DNA of 5,004 bases from Deltaproteobacteria bacterium (GTDB lineage: Bacteria; Myxococcota_A; UBA9160; SMWR01). This document shows, one piece after another, positions 1 to 5,004 of this stretch. Numbering within the stretch: the first letter of the stretch is position 1; the number at the start of each line of letters is the position of its first letter. The position numbers were made by a program, and so were the translations under genes. The DNA lies in the NCBI GenBank assembly GCA_019313605.1, contig JAFDAW010000219.1, positions 1-5,004 of the forward strand. The letters run 5' to 3'. Below the pieces are notes generated by a model that worked only from the letters and a program-made list of their open reading frames with translations, did no database searches and was not told the origin of the DNA.

Positions 1-483
1 TTCGAGGTAGCCGGGCCGACTTTCCGCCCAGATTGCGCCCACCAGCTCGTGGATCTCCTCTGCGGCGCGATCTGCGTGCTTCAAAATCTGCTCTGAACAG
101 GTGACTTCCGCGAAGATCCGGCACTGCGCGTCGATATCCTTCACCTGGTGGTGGACGCCCGCGATGCTCGCTTCGGCAACGCCCGGACCGCCAGATACGA
201 CGAGCAGCGGAACCTGCTCCGCGTACGCACCCGCGACCGGATTCACCACATTGTGGCCGCCCGCTCCATAGGTGACACAGACCACTCCCAGTCGCCGGGT
301 GCTGCGCGCGTAGCCGTCCGCAGCAAATCCGACCGTGGGCTCGTGGGAAAAGGTGATGACTTCGAGATCCCGCGCGCGGCCGAAGCGGTGGAAGAGGCCG
401 AGGACGAGGTCGCCCGGAAGCCCAAAGATGTGGCGGACTCCGGCGCGATGGAGATAGGCGACCAGGAAATCACCCAACGGCAT
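1..483 (-). CDS. ThDP-dependent 2-oxo acid decarboxylase, N-terminal part (runs off left edge)
   Basis: The first 161 codons of a minus-strand gene are present with no stop; the rest lies beyond base 1. The translation is the pyrimidine-binding domain of the pyruvate decarboxylase / indolepyruvate decarboxylase / acetolactate synthase superfamily. It has FGLPGD at residues 20-25 and the cofactor-activating glutamate E48 in SHEPTVGFAADGYAR. VTYGAGGHNVVNPVAGAYAE follows at about 70-89. A His pair, H111-H112, sits where pyruvate and indolepyruvate decarboxylases have their catalytic HH. This pair favours a 2-oxo acid decarboxylase over acetolactate synthase, which lacks it; substrate cannot be told from this part. 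The start is uncertain. In-frame ATGs lie at 483, 495, 528, 552 and 558, and none has a well-spaced Shine-Dalgarno site (GGGG at 496-499 is 12 bases before 483). I chose 483 because family homology begins there. Family assignment is firm; the exact enzyme is not. Confidence 0.85.
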   Translation of the reverse strand, partial: MPLGDFLVAYLHRAGVRHIFGLPGDLVLGLFHRFGRARDLEVITFSHEPTVGFAADGYARSTRRLGVVCVTYGAGGHNVVNPVAGAYAEQVPLLVVSGGPGVAEASIAGVHHQVKDIDAQCRIFAEVTCSEQILKHADRAAEEIHELVGAIWAESRPGYLE

Positions 484-540
484 GCGCGAACGCATCCCCG
501 ATCGATTCTTCGCTCGTGACGTCGCCATTGGATTCGAACC

Positions 541-551
541 GAACACTAGCA
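541..551 (-). promoter_or_regulatory. shared upstream motif TGCTAGTGTTC, copy 1 (possible extended -10)
   Basis: Read on the minus strand this is TGCTAGTGTTC, identical over 11 bases to 3833-3843, which lies just upstream of the other minus-strand gene. TGC-TAGTGT resembles an extended -10 element (TGn followed by TAnnnT), but only three of six hexamer bases match TATAAT and no good -35 is seen. If it is a promoter, transcription would start near base 536, giving a leader of about 40-50 bases before the decarboxylase starts at 495 or 483. The identity is seen; the promoter role is inference. Confidence 0.3.
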
Positions 552-610
552 TGACCATCGGTCCGATCGCGCCACACAGGCTGCTAGCATGCGTCCGCAG
601 CGTAGAGCCC

Positions 611-666
611 GTCGCACAACCCCAAAACGGGGTCGTGCGACGCCACCAAGAGAATCCGCAGGGTTC
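611..666. repeat. two-hairpin intergenic repeat, copy A
   Basis: Hairpin 1 pairs GTCGCACAACCCC (611-623) with GGGGTCGTGCGAC (629-641) around loop AAAAC. There are 13 positions with one A/C mismatch, which becomes a G-U pair if the minus strand is transcribed. Hairpin 2 pairs GAATCC (652-657) with GGGTTC (661-666) around loop GCA. Copy B at 3871-3926 shares GGGGTCGTGCGACG and, after a spacer of 10 versus 9 bases, GAATCCGCAGGGTT. No T-run follows on either strand, so a Rho-independent terminator is unlikely. It could be a REP-like dispersed repeat or a regulatory RNA or DNA element in divergent promoters. Orientation is not established. Confidence 0.6.
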
Positions 667-827
667 GCCGAGTAGGGTCGCCGCCCGCTACCAGCCATCG
701 GCGCCCGCGAACAGGGAGCTTCACTCGAATGCCCCGGTGAAAGAGGGCTGGGTGCGCTGCGGGCGCCTGATTCAGCGGTGAGACCTGATCTGGTTTCGGC
801 TCTTACGTATCCTGCGCGCGATTGGAG

Positions 828-2693
828 ATGCGATTGAAGAATATTTTGCGTTTTCGCGGACTGCAGAGACTCTTTTCGAGCATCAATCCGCGTACGATCT
901 ACTTGTATTCGATCGTCATCGGCCTGCTTTCGGGGCTCGGCGCGATCGTCTTCAACGAACTCCTCCACGCGGCCATCGGAATCACGATGGAGACCTGGGC
1001 GCGACTTCCCCTGCCGCCGATGCCAGGGGAGGGAGTCAGCCATGCGGACCCAGCCGGTCCAACGCGCCGCTGGTTGCTGTTGCTGCTGCCAGTCGCGGGT
1101 GGCTTGATTTCCGGCCTGCTTGTAAAAACTTTTGCACCCGAAGCGGAAGGAACTGGAACCGACGGCTATATCGACGCCTTCCACAACAAGGCCGGCCAGA
1201 TGCGTCGTCGCGTGCCCTGGGTGAAGTCGCTGGCCACGCTCGCGACGATTTCGTCCGGAGGCAGCGCCGGGAAAGAAGGACCGATCGCACAGATCGGCGC
1301 GGGTATCGGATCCGCCGTTGGCCGCTACCTGAAGATGGGAGCGCGAGCCCGCCGCACGATGATGGTGGCGGGAGCGGCAGGCGGTCTCGGGGCAATCTTT
1401 CGAGCGCCGCTCGGTGGTGCGCTCACGGCTGTGGAGGTGCTCTACAAGGAAGACCTCGAGACGGACGCGCTGATGCCCGCGATCCTCTCCTCTGTTACCG
1501 CCTACACGCTTTTTTGTTCAGTCAATGGATTCGATCACGTCTTTTCATATGGAGGCGAATCATTCCACACACCCGTGCAACTCCTCTTCTACGCCGTACT
1601 CGGTCTGGCGTGCTCAGGAGCGGGATTTATCTTCGTCCATTTCCTCCACGGATCGAAGCGCGTCTTCTTCGATCGATTGCCTCTCAACAAGTACCTGATT
1701 CCGCCGATCGGAGGCCTCCTGGTCGGAATCGTGGGTTTCGCGTATCCGCAGGCGATGGGCCAGGGGTTCGGCTACGTGCAGCAGTTGATCCTGGATCAAC
1801 CCGTCGGCGGGATCAAAACCACCGTCGGATTTCTCGCAGGGCTGGCCATGCTGAAGATCGTCACGACCTCGTTCACAATTTCGTCGGGCGGCTCCGGTGG
1901 TGTCTTTGCCCCCAGTCTGTTCATTGGTGCGATGCTCGGCGGATCTGTCGGCGCGCTCAGTCACCAACTCTTCCCGACACTCGTACCCGACATCACGCCG
2001 TTCGTCGTCGTCGGAATGGGGGCGTTCTTCGCCGGAGTGGCCAATGCCCCGATCGCATCTCTGATGATGGTTTGCGAATTGACGGGCGCCTATGAACTGC
2101 TGCCTCCGTTGATGGTGGTAGCCCTCGTAGCGCTCGTGACATCGCGGCGCTGGTCGATCTACAGCAACCAGGTGGACAACAAGTTCGCCACCAAGGCGCA
2201 TCTCTGGGAGATGAATCCCAATATTCTCAAACGAGTGACCATCGGTGATGCCATGCGAGGAGTCTACGATCAGTCGGGCATCATCGCGCTCGATCTACCA
2301 CTCGGGCAAGTAGAGTCGATCGTACACGAGACCGGCGAGAGCGACCTGCTCTTACAGAACCGCCAGGGTGAACTCTGCGGGCTGATTTCGCTCAGCGATC
2401 TGGGAGACCGCGAAGACCTGGAACATCTGGGTTCGTTCGTACTCGCCCTCGACCTCGTCAACCGGCGCACCGTATTCTTGAGCCCGGACGACAACCTGAT
2501 TCGGGCACTCGAGTTCTTCGGCGAACAAGAGTTCGACAAACTACCGATCGTTGAAACCGCTGACGGTCACAACAAGCTTCTCGGATATGTTCGCTACCGA
2601 GACATCATCCGCTTCTATCGGCGGGAACACGATTCATCGGACGCCCAGTCGACGAATGCCACGATAGAGCGACCCTCCGCTCCGCAGTCCTGA
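828..2693 (+). CDS. CLC-family chloride channel/transporter with C-terminal CBS domain pair
   Basis: This is a 621-residue inner-membrane CLC protein, expected to work as a homodimer moving chloride or a similar anion. The membrane part spans about residues 24-440. The selectivity regions are GTGTD (108-112, in place of GSGIP), GKEGP (148-152) with the external gating glutamate E150, and GGVFAP (357-362). Y445 in WSIY matches the inner chloride-coordinating tyrosine. The position of the internal proton-pathway glutamate (E203 in E. coli ClC) appears to be V204, in AVEV after the APLGGAL stretch. A CBS pair follows at about 469-598, containing LISLSDL and LGYVRYRDII; such pairs often bind adenine nucleotides, but the ligand here is unknown. 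The start is debatable. ATG 828 directly abuts GGAG (824-827), TTG 822 has no ribosome site, and TTG 834 has GGAG six bases upstream. The gene stands alone and its neighbours face other ways. Family is certain; channel versus exchanger is open. Confidence 0.95.
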   Translation: MRLKNILRFRGLQRLFSSINPRTIYLYSIVIGLLSGLGAIVFNELLHAAIGITMETWARLPLPPMPGEGVSHADPAGPTRRWLLLLLPVAGGLISGLLVKTFAPEAEGTGTDGYIDAFHNKAGQMRRRVPWVKSLATLATISSGGSAGKEGPIAQIGAGIGSAVGRYLKMGARARRTMMVAGAAGGLGAIFRAPLGGALTAVEVLYKEDLETDALMPAILSSVTAYTLFCSVNGFDHVFSYGGESFHTPVQLLFYAVLGLACSGAGFIFVHFLHGSKRVFFDRLPLNKYLIPPIGGLLVGIVGFAYPQAMGQGFGYVQQLILDQPVGGIKTTVGFLAGLAMLKIVTTSFTISSGGSGGVFAPSLFIGAMLGGSVGALSHQLFPTLVPDITPFVVVGMGAFFAGVANAPIASLMMVCELTGAYELLPPLMVVALVALVTSRRWSIYSNQVDNKFATKAHLWEMNPNILKRVTIGDAMRGVYDQSGIIALDLPLGQVESIVHETGESDLLLQNRQGELCGLISLSDLGDREDLEHLGSFVLALDLVNRRTVFLSPDDNLIRALEFFGEQEFDKLPIVETADGHNKLLGYVRYRDIIRFYRREHDSSDAQSTNATIERPSAPQS

Positions 2694-2709
2694 TCCGCGA
2701 AACTGAGCG

Positions 2710-2744
2710 GGGTGTCGAAGCGCCCGAGGCGATCCAAAGATCGC
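2710..2744. terminator. two small hairpins in convergent gap, weak terminator candidate
   Basis: Only 52 bases separate the stop codons of the converging CLC and lipoprotein genes. Two stems lie in this gap: GGGTGT/GCGCCC around loop CGAA (2710-2725, two G-U pairs) and a perfect GCGATC/GATCGC around loop CAAA (2729-2744). Neither has a T-run after it on either strand, so a classical Rho-independent terminator is not supported. They could block read-through weakly or protect 3' ends. Confidence 0.25.
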
Positions 2745-2745
2745 G

Positions 2746-3828
2746 CTAGAGCACCTTGTCGATCAGCAGCGTAACGCCGCGATCACCCGGCGCGTTGGGA
2801 GCATCCGATCCACCCTGAAGATCGCCGGGGTTGCGGCTCATCACGTTCCCGTCACCGTCGACGCGAACGCTGATCCGAATGTCACCCGCGAACGGCATCG
2901 ATTCAATCATCCGATTGTCCGGTCCGATCGAAAACGGGTGCGGAAAGCTCGGGTTGGGAATGCGCAGGACCGCGAGCGGAGGACCGACTTGCGCGGTGCG
3001 GGCAATCACGAAGAGCGTCGCACCCGACGGAACCCGCCCCGCGAGATCGGGTGCGAGTTCGATCGTTCCCTCGATCGGTCCAGAACCCGTACCGGTCGCT
3101 GCAGCAGACTCTGTCCCAGTCGACGCCGCAAGCTTTGCTCCCGTCGCCGCGGCCGGCTCTGATCCGGTGGGCACAGCCGGTTGTGCACCGGCCGGCGCAA
3201 CGGGAGGTGCTCCCATCGGCGCAGCGTGTGGGTCTCCGCTCATCTGAGTAGGTCGAGTGCTGCCAGAGAACGCCACGGTCTGCATTTCGGAAACCCGAAC
3301 GACGACTCCCCGATCGCCGGGTCCGTGGGTCTCCGCCGAGGTTCCCAGCAGGTCTCCCACCTCTCTTGTGGTTGCGTTGCCATCGGCATCGATTCGCACC
3401 GTGATCAGCAGCGGGCTCGCAAATGGGGTCTCGGCCGACATGCGGTCAGCTGATCCGATCGAAAAAGGCAGCGGAAAGCGCGGACTTCTTATCACCTTGG
3501 CGGCGACGAGTGATCCATTGCTCGGGCTGCGAACCATCAGGAACACCGCGGCGGTGGGGGGAACACTCCCCACAAACTCGGGTGCGAGCTCGATCGTTCC
3601 TTCGATCGGTGCCGTGCGCTCTTCGACCGGCGCCGCGCCGCGCCGGGGCCCGGAAAGCATCTCGGCAGCGGGCCGGGCGGCTCGATCCGCACCCTCGGGA
3701 AAGATCCTGGCGAGATCGGGAGTCTGGGGTGTTTCACCAGGCACATAAGGCTCCACGCGCCGATCACAACCCACTGCGGCGATCAAGGCGATCAAGGCGA
3801 TCACCAGAACGAAAAAACGTAAATTCAT
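2746..3828 (-). CDS. lipoprotein with two tandem CycH/CcmI-type Ig-like domains
   Basis: The protein has 360 residues. A signal peptide with hydrophobic core FFVLVIALIALIA ends in a lipobox AVGC, with lipidated C21. D22 at +2 would favour inner-membrane retention under the E. coli Lol rule. Residues 74-182 and 251-359 are a gapless internal duplication with offset 177 and about 47% identity by my hand count. Both begin PIEGTIELAP and share PFSIG, DGN and APGDRG or GPGDRG. The pattern 'GT-EL-P----VP-GATLFV-AR, LAVLRIP, PF, GDL, IDKVL' matches the C-terminal Ig-like domain of the cytochrome c maturation protein CycH/CcmI. There is no CcmH domain, TPR or haem motif. An Ala/Pro/Thr/Gly linker (196-250) with an 8-residue period joins the two domains. 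A periplasmic, membrane-tethered role in binding a partner protein is inferred; a link to cytochrome c assembly rests only on the domain. No Shine-Dalgarno site precedes ATG 3828. Confidence 0.85.
   Translation of the reverse strand: MNLRFFVLVIALIALIAAVGCDRRVEPYVPGETPQTPDLARIFPEGADRAARPAAEMLSGPRRGAAPVEERTAPIEGTIELAPEFVGSVPPTAAVFLMVRSPSNGSLVAAKVIRSPRFPLPFSIGSADRMSAETPFASPLLITVRIDADGNATTREVGDLLGTSAETHGPGDRGVVVRVSEMQTVAFSGSTRPTQMSGDPHAAPMGAPPVAPAGAQPAVPTGSEPAAATGAKLAASTGTESAAATGTGSGPIEGTIELAPDLAGRVPSGATLFVIARTAQVGPPLAVLRIPNPSFPHPFSIGPDNRMIESMPFAGDIRISVRVDGDGNVMSRNPGDLQGGSDAPNAPGDRGVTLLIDKVL
3079..3243 (-). repeat. degenerate 24-bp tandem repeat encoding the interdomain linker
   Basis: Inside the lipoprotein gene, residues 196-250 fall into about seven units of eight residues with the pattern x-x-G-x-x-x-A/V-A/V. 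The units are MSGDPHAA, PMGAPPVA, PAGAQPAV, PTGSEPAA, ATGAKLAA, STGTESAA and a shortened ATGTGSG. At DNA level the period is 24 bp, so gain or loss of units keeps the frame. The units have drifted, so this looks like an old expansion. It probably acts as a flexible spacer between the two Ig-like domains. Confidence 0.7.
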
Positions 3829-3832
3829 CGCA

Positions 3833-3843
3833 GAACACTAGCA
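3833..3843 (-). promoter_or_regulatory. shared upstream motif TGCTAGTGTTC, copy 2 (possible extended -10)
   Basis: This is identical over 11 bases to 541-551. Read on the minus strand, TAGTGT (3840-3835) ends six bases before the lipoprotein ATG. If it is a -10 element, transcription would start at or next to the ATG, giving a leaderless mRNA; that would agree with the absence of a Shine-Dalgarno site. The hexamer fit to TATAAT is weak and no clear -35 was found, so the role is inference. Confidence 0.3.
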
Positions 3844-3870
3844 CCACAAAAAGCCCAACTCGATCAAGGA

Positions 3871-3926
3871 GCACGGCCCCAGTTATGGGGGTCGTGCGAC
3901 GATGCAAGCGAATCCGCAGGGTTTGC
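3871..3926. repeat. two-hairpin intergenic repeat, copy B
   Basis: Hairpin 1 pairs GCACGGCCCC (3871-3880) with GGGGTCGTGC (3888-3897) around loop AGTTATG, ten pairs including one G-T. Hairpin 2 pairs GCGAATCC (3908-3915) with GGGTTTGC (3919-3926) around loop GCA. The left arm of hairpin 1 differs from copy A at the sixth position from its base-proximal GCAC side, yet still pairs, and the loops are unrelated. Stem retention with changed loop suggests selection on structure. Like copy A it sits between divergent genes, in the same orientation and just beyond the 11-base motif. Confidence 0.6.
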
Positions 3927-4023
3927 GAGCATCGCTGCGAACTTATCGGGCGATCGGAATCGATCCGCTTTGGTGAGGTACGCTTCGCAATCCGAAGAAT
4001 GTGATAGAGTGCGCGAAAATGCG

Positions 4024-4119
4024 GAGCCTGGGGGTGGTCGGCCGAACGCGCGTCGTGGGCCGGGCCTGAGAAAGACCCTTCGAACCTGAACTCGTTCGTA
4101 CGAGCGTAGGAAACGGCTC
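4024..4119 (+). ncRNA. TPP riboswitch (THI-box) aptamer upstream of thiC
   Basis: The conserved THI-box landmarks occur in order: GGGGGTG (4030-4036), CTGAGA (4066-4071), ACCCTT (4075-4080), GAACCTGAA (4082-4090) and GCGTAGG (4104-4110). P1 is GAGCC (4024-4028) with GGCTC (4115-4119). P2 uses the G-run with ACCC. P3 is an extended GC arm (4037-4066). P5 is CTCGT/ACGAG (4091-4095/4100-4104) around loop TCGT, shorter than the common loop containing AUAAU. It binds thiamine diphosphate in the nascent mRNA and is expected to lower thiC expression when the vitamin is plentiful. No T-run follows, so control of translation is more likely than an intrinsic terminator; this is inference. Confidence 0.93.
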
Positions 4120-4235
4120 ACAGCCATTCGGCTACCCGCCCCGCAAAACTTCGCCTCATCCCGCCGGGAGGCAGCCGCCCCGGTGGAATCGTCCGCCGCT
4201 GTACGTCGGGCTGCAGACGCGAAGGAGTGCTAGCC
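4120..4235 (+). promoter_or_regulatory. thiC leader, riboswitch expression platform
   Basis: This is the untranslated stretch between aptamer and start codon. AGCC (4122-4125) can pair with GGCT at 4115-4118, which opens P1, or with GGCT at 4130-4133, so these two pairings exclude each other. A GC-rich hairpin CCGG-(GA)-GGC / GCC-CCGG lies at 4164-4183. GCAGCC (4171-4176) could instead pair with GGCTGC (4209-4214), close to the ribosome site. These pairings are seen by eye; that they make the switch is inference. Confidence 0.45.
4224..4227 (+). promoter_or_regulatory. thiC ribosome binding site
   Basis: GGAG, within GAAGGAG, lies eight bases before ATG 4236. It fixes that ATG as the start over the in-frame GTG at 4227, which overlaps the site itself. 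It is the only well-spaced Shine-Dalgarno site in the window and the natural target of the riboswitch. Confidence 0.8.
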
Positions 4236-5004
4236 ATGGCCAGCGATCACCAACCGCTCAGCTCCAATCGGCGCTACCAGCTGCCGCCCATTGGCGGCAA
4301 TCCATCTTCTCGCGGCGAAGGCACCACACCCGGAAGCTTTGCGAACAAGAGCCAGATCGGCGGACCGCTCACATTCAGTTCGCCAGACACGCCGGGCATG
4401 CCCGCACCCTCTGACAAGACGGCCTGGGATTTCATGCCCGCCGATTGGACGCGCGAAGGCGACCGCTGGGTGGCACCGGAAGGCTTCGTACCGGTGACCC
4501 AACTCGAACACGCGCGACTCGGAACCGTCACGCCACAAATGCGCCGCGTCTCGGAGCGCGAACCGCATCTCTCTCCCGAAGCGGTGCGCGACGAGGTGGC
4601 GGCCGGCCGCATGGTGATCCCCGCCAACATCAACCACCTGGCCTGCGGGCTCGACCCGATGTGCATCGGCCGGGCCAGCCTCACCAAGGTCAACGCGAAC
4701 ATGGGCGCATCTCCCGTGAGCAGCGGCATGGATGAGGAAGTCGAGAAGCTTCACTGGGCGCAACGCTGGCAGGCGGATACCGTGATGGATCTGTCGACCG
4801 GTGGCGATCTGGACGCGACCCGAAGCGCGATCATTCACAATTCCAACCTGCCGATCGGGACCGTGCCCATCTACTCGATGATCATCGGACGCAAAATCGA
4901 AGACCTCGACGGAGCCGCGGTACTCGAAACCCTCGAGCACCAGGCCCGCCAGGGTGTCGACTACTTCACGATTCACGCGGGCGTGTTGCGCGCACACCTT
5001 CCAC
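4236..5004 (+). CDS. thiC: phosphomethylpyrimidine synthase ThiC, N-terminal 256 residues (runs off right edge)
   Basis: ThiC is a radical-SAM enzyme that rearranges 5-aminoimidazole ribotide into HMP phosphate, the pyrimidine half of thiamine. The window holds the N-terminal domain and the start of the barrel. Visible motifs are FVPVTQLEHARLGTVTPQM (about 84-102), RMVIPANINH (125-134), IGRASLTKVNANMGAS (144-159), DTVMDLSTGG (181-190), GTVPIY (208-213) and GVDYFTIHAGV (240-250). IPANINH and the TPP riboswitch upstream favour true ThiC over the benzimidazole-forming paralogue BzaF. The C-terminal CxxCxxxxC cluster motif lies outside the window. Compared with the common NINHPELEPM, this protein has two extra residues and two cysteines (NINHLACGLDPMC, 131-143). 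The first ~60 residues are a Pro/Ser/Gly-rich, probably disordered lead-in. Start ATG 4236 is supported by GGAG at 4224-4227. Confidence 0.95.
   Translation, partial: MASDHQPLSSNRRYQLPPIGGNPSSRGEGTTPGSFANKSQIGGPLTFSSPDTPGMPAPSDKTAWDFMPADWTREGDRWVAPEGFVPVTQLEHARLGTVTPQMRRVSEREPHLSPEAVRDEVAAGRMVIPANINHLACGLDPMCIGRASLTKVNANMGASPVSSGMDEEVEKLHWAQRWQADTVMDLSTGGDLDATRSAIIHNSNLPIGTVPIYSMIIGRKIEDLDGAAVLETLEHQARQGVDYFTIHAGVLRAHLP

Larger units (their letters stand above)
484..827. other. divergent intergenic region between decarboxylase and CLC genes
   Basis: About 340 bases separate two divergently transcribed genes. A plus-strand open frame of 99 codons (482-781) crosses it, but its translation looks like no protein family, is basic and low in hydrophobics, and runs through a hairpin repeat, so I treat the region as non-coding. 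It contains an 11-base motif shared with the other divergent region (541-551), a second CTAGCATG (584-591; the first is 546-553), the two-hairpin element copy A (611-666), and a weaker hairpin formed by GTAG (672-675) and CTAC (688-691). No convincing -35/-10 pair for the CLC gene is visible in 690-827. Confidence 0.6.
3829..4023. other. divergent intergenic region between lipoprotein gene and thiC riboswitch
   Basis: About 195 bases between the lipoprotein start and the riboswitch appear non-coding. The region holds the shared 11-base motif (3833-3843) and the two-hairpin repeat copy B (3871-3926). A possible but weak thiC promoter has TTCGCA at 3984-3989 and TAGAGT at 4005-4010. Each hexamer matches four of six consensus bases, but the 15-base spacer is short. 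A thiC promoter must lie in this region, because the riboswitch aptamer starts at about 4024. Confidence 0.5.

Noticed and set aside
611..641. Rho-independent terminator reading of hairpin 1, copy A
   Set aside because: The stem is strong, but no T-run follows on either strand and it lies upstream of both flanking genes, not downstream.
611..690. integron attC site or CRISPR repeat
   Set aside because: No integrase-type core sites, no repeated spacing and no cas or integrase gene are present; the element has only two distant copies.
482..781. 99-codon plus-strand open frame in the left intergenic region
   Set aside because: It overlaps the decarboxylase start, runs through the hairpin repeat, has no recognisable domain and no ribosome site.
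546..1184. 212-codon minus-strand open frame
   Set aside because: It lies largely opposite the CLC coding region and its translation is Arg/Ser-rich without family features; it is a shadow of GC-rich coding DNA.
3984..4010. sigma-70 promoter for thiC (TTCGCA / TAGAGT)
   Set aside because: Each hexamer matches only four of six bases and the spacer is 15, so it is kept only as a weak candidate in the region note.
4230..4997. 255-codon minus-strand open frame opposite thiC
   Set aside because: The plus frame is unmistakably ThiC; the antisense frame is a by-product of its codon use.
1..5004. functional link between the ThDP-dependent decarboxylase and thiC
   Set aside because: They share a cofactor theme only; they are about 3.7 kb apart on opposite strands with unrelated genes between.

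Overview
The window is GC-rich DNA from a Gram-negative-type bacterium: it carries a lipobox-type lipoprotein and domains from System I cytochrome c maturation. Nothing in it fixes the lineage. A proteobacterial or delta-proteobacteria-like group would fit, but that is a guess. There is no transposase, integrase, CRISPR array, rRNA or tRNA, and it reads as ordinary chromosome.

Layout from left to right: (1) On the minus strand, the first ~161 codons of a thiamine-diphosphate (ThDP) dependent 2-oxo acid decarboxylase run off the left edge. (2) A non-coding divergent region (484-827) carries a two-hairpin element, copy A. (3) On the plus strand is a CLC-family chloride channel/transporter with a C-terminal CBS pair (828-2693). 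(4) A short convergent gap (2694-2745) holds two small hairpins. (5) On the minus strand is a 360-residue lipoprotein (2746-3828). It consists of two tandem copies of the Ig-like domain otherwise found at the C-terminus of the cytochrome c maturation factor CycH/CcmI, joined by an 8-residue-period low-complexity linker. (6) A second divergent region (3829-4235) holds copy B of the two-hairpin element, then a TPP (THI-box) riboswitch. (7) On the plus strand, thiC runs off the right edge.

The clearest functional pairing is the TPP riboswitch with thiC, that is, feedback control of thiamine pyrimidine synthesis by its end product. The other genes are not obviously one pathway. The left-edge decarboxylase uses ThDP, but this gives no real link to thiC.

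The two least ordinary signals are these. First, the lipoprotein has a duplicated CycH-type domain without any TPR or CcmH part. Second, both divergent intergenic regions share an arrangement in the same order and orientation: an 11-base motif just upstream of the minus-strand gene, followed by a hairpin pair whose stems are kept although the sequence of one arm has changed. No defence system or other new multigene system is visible.
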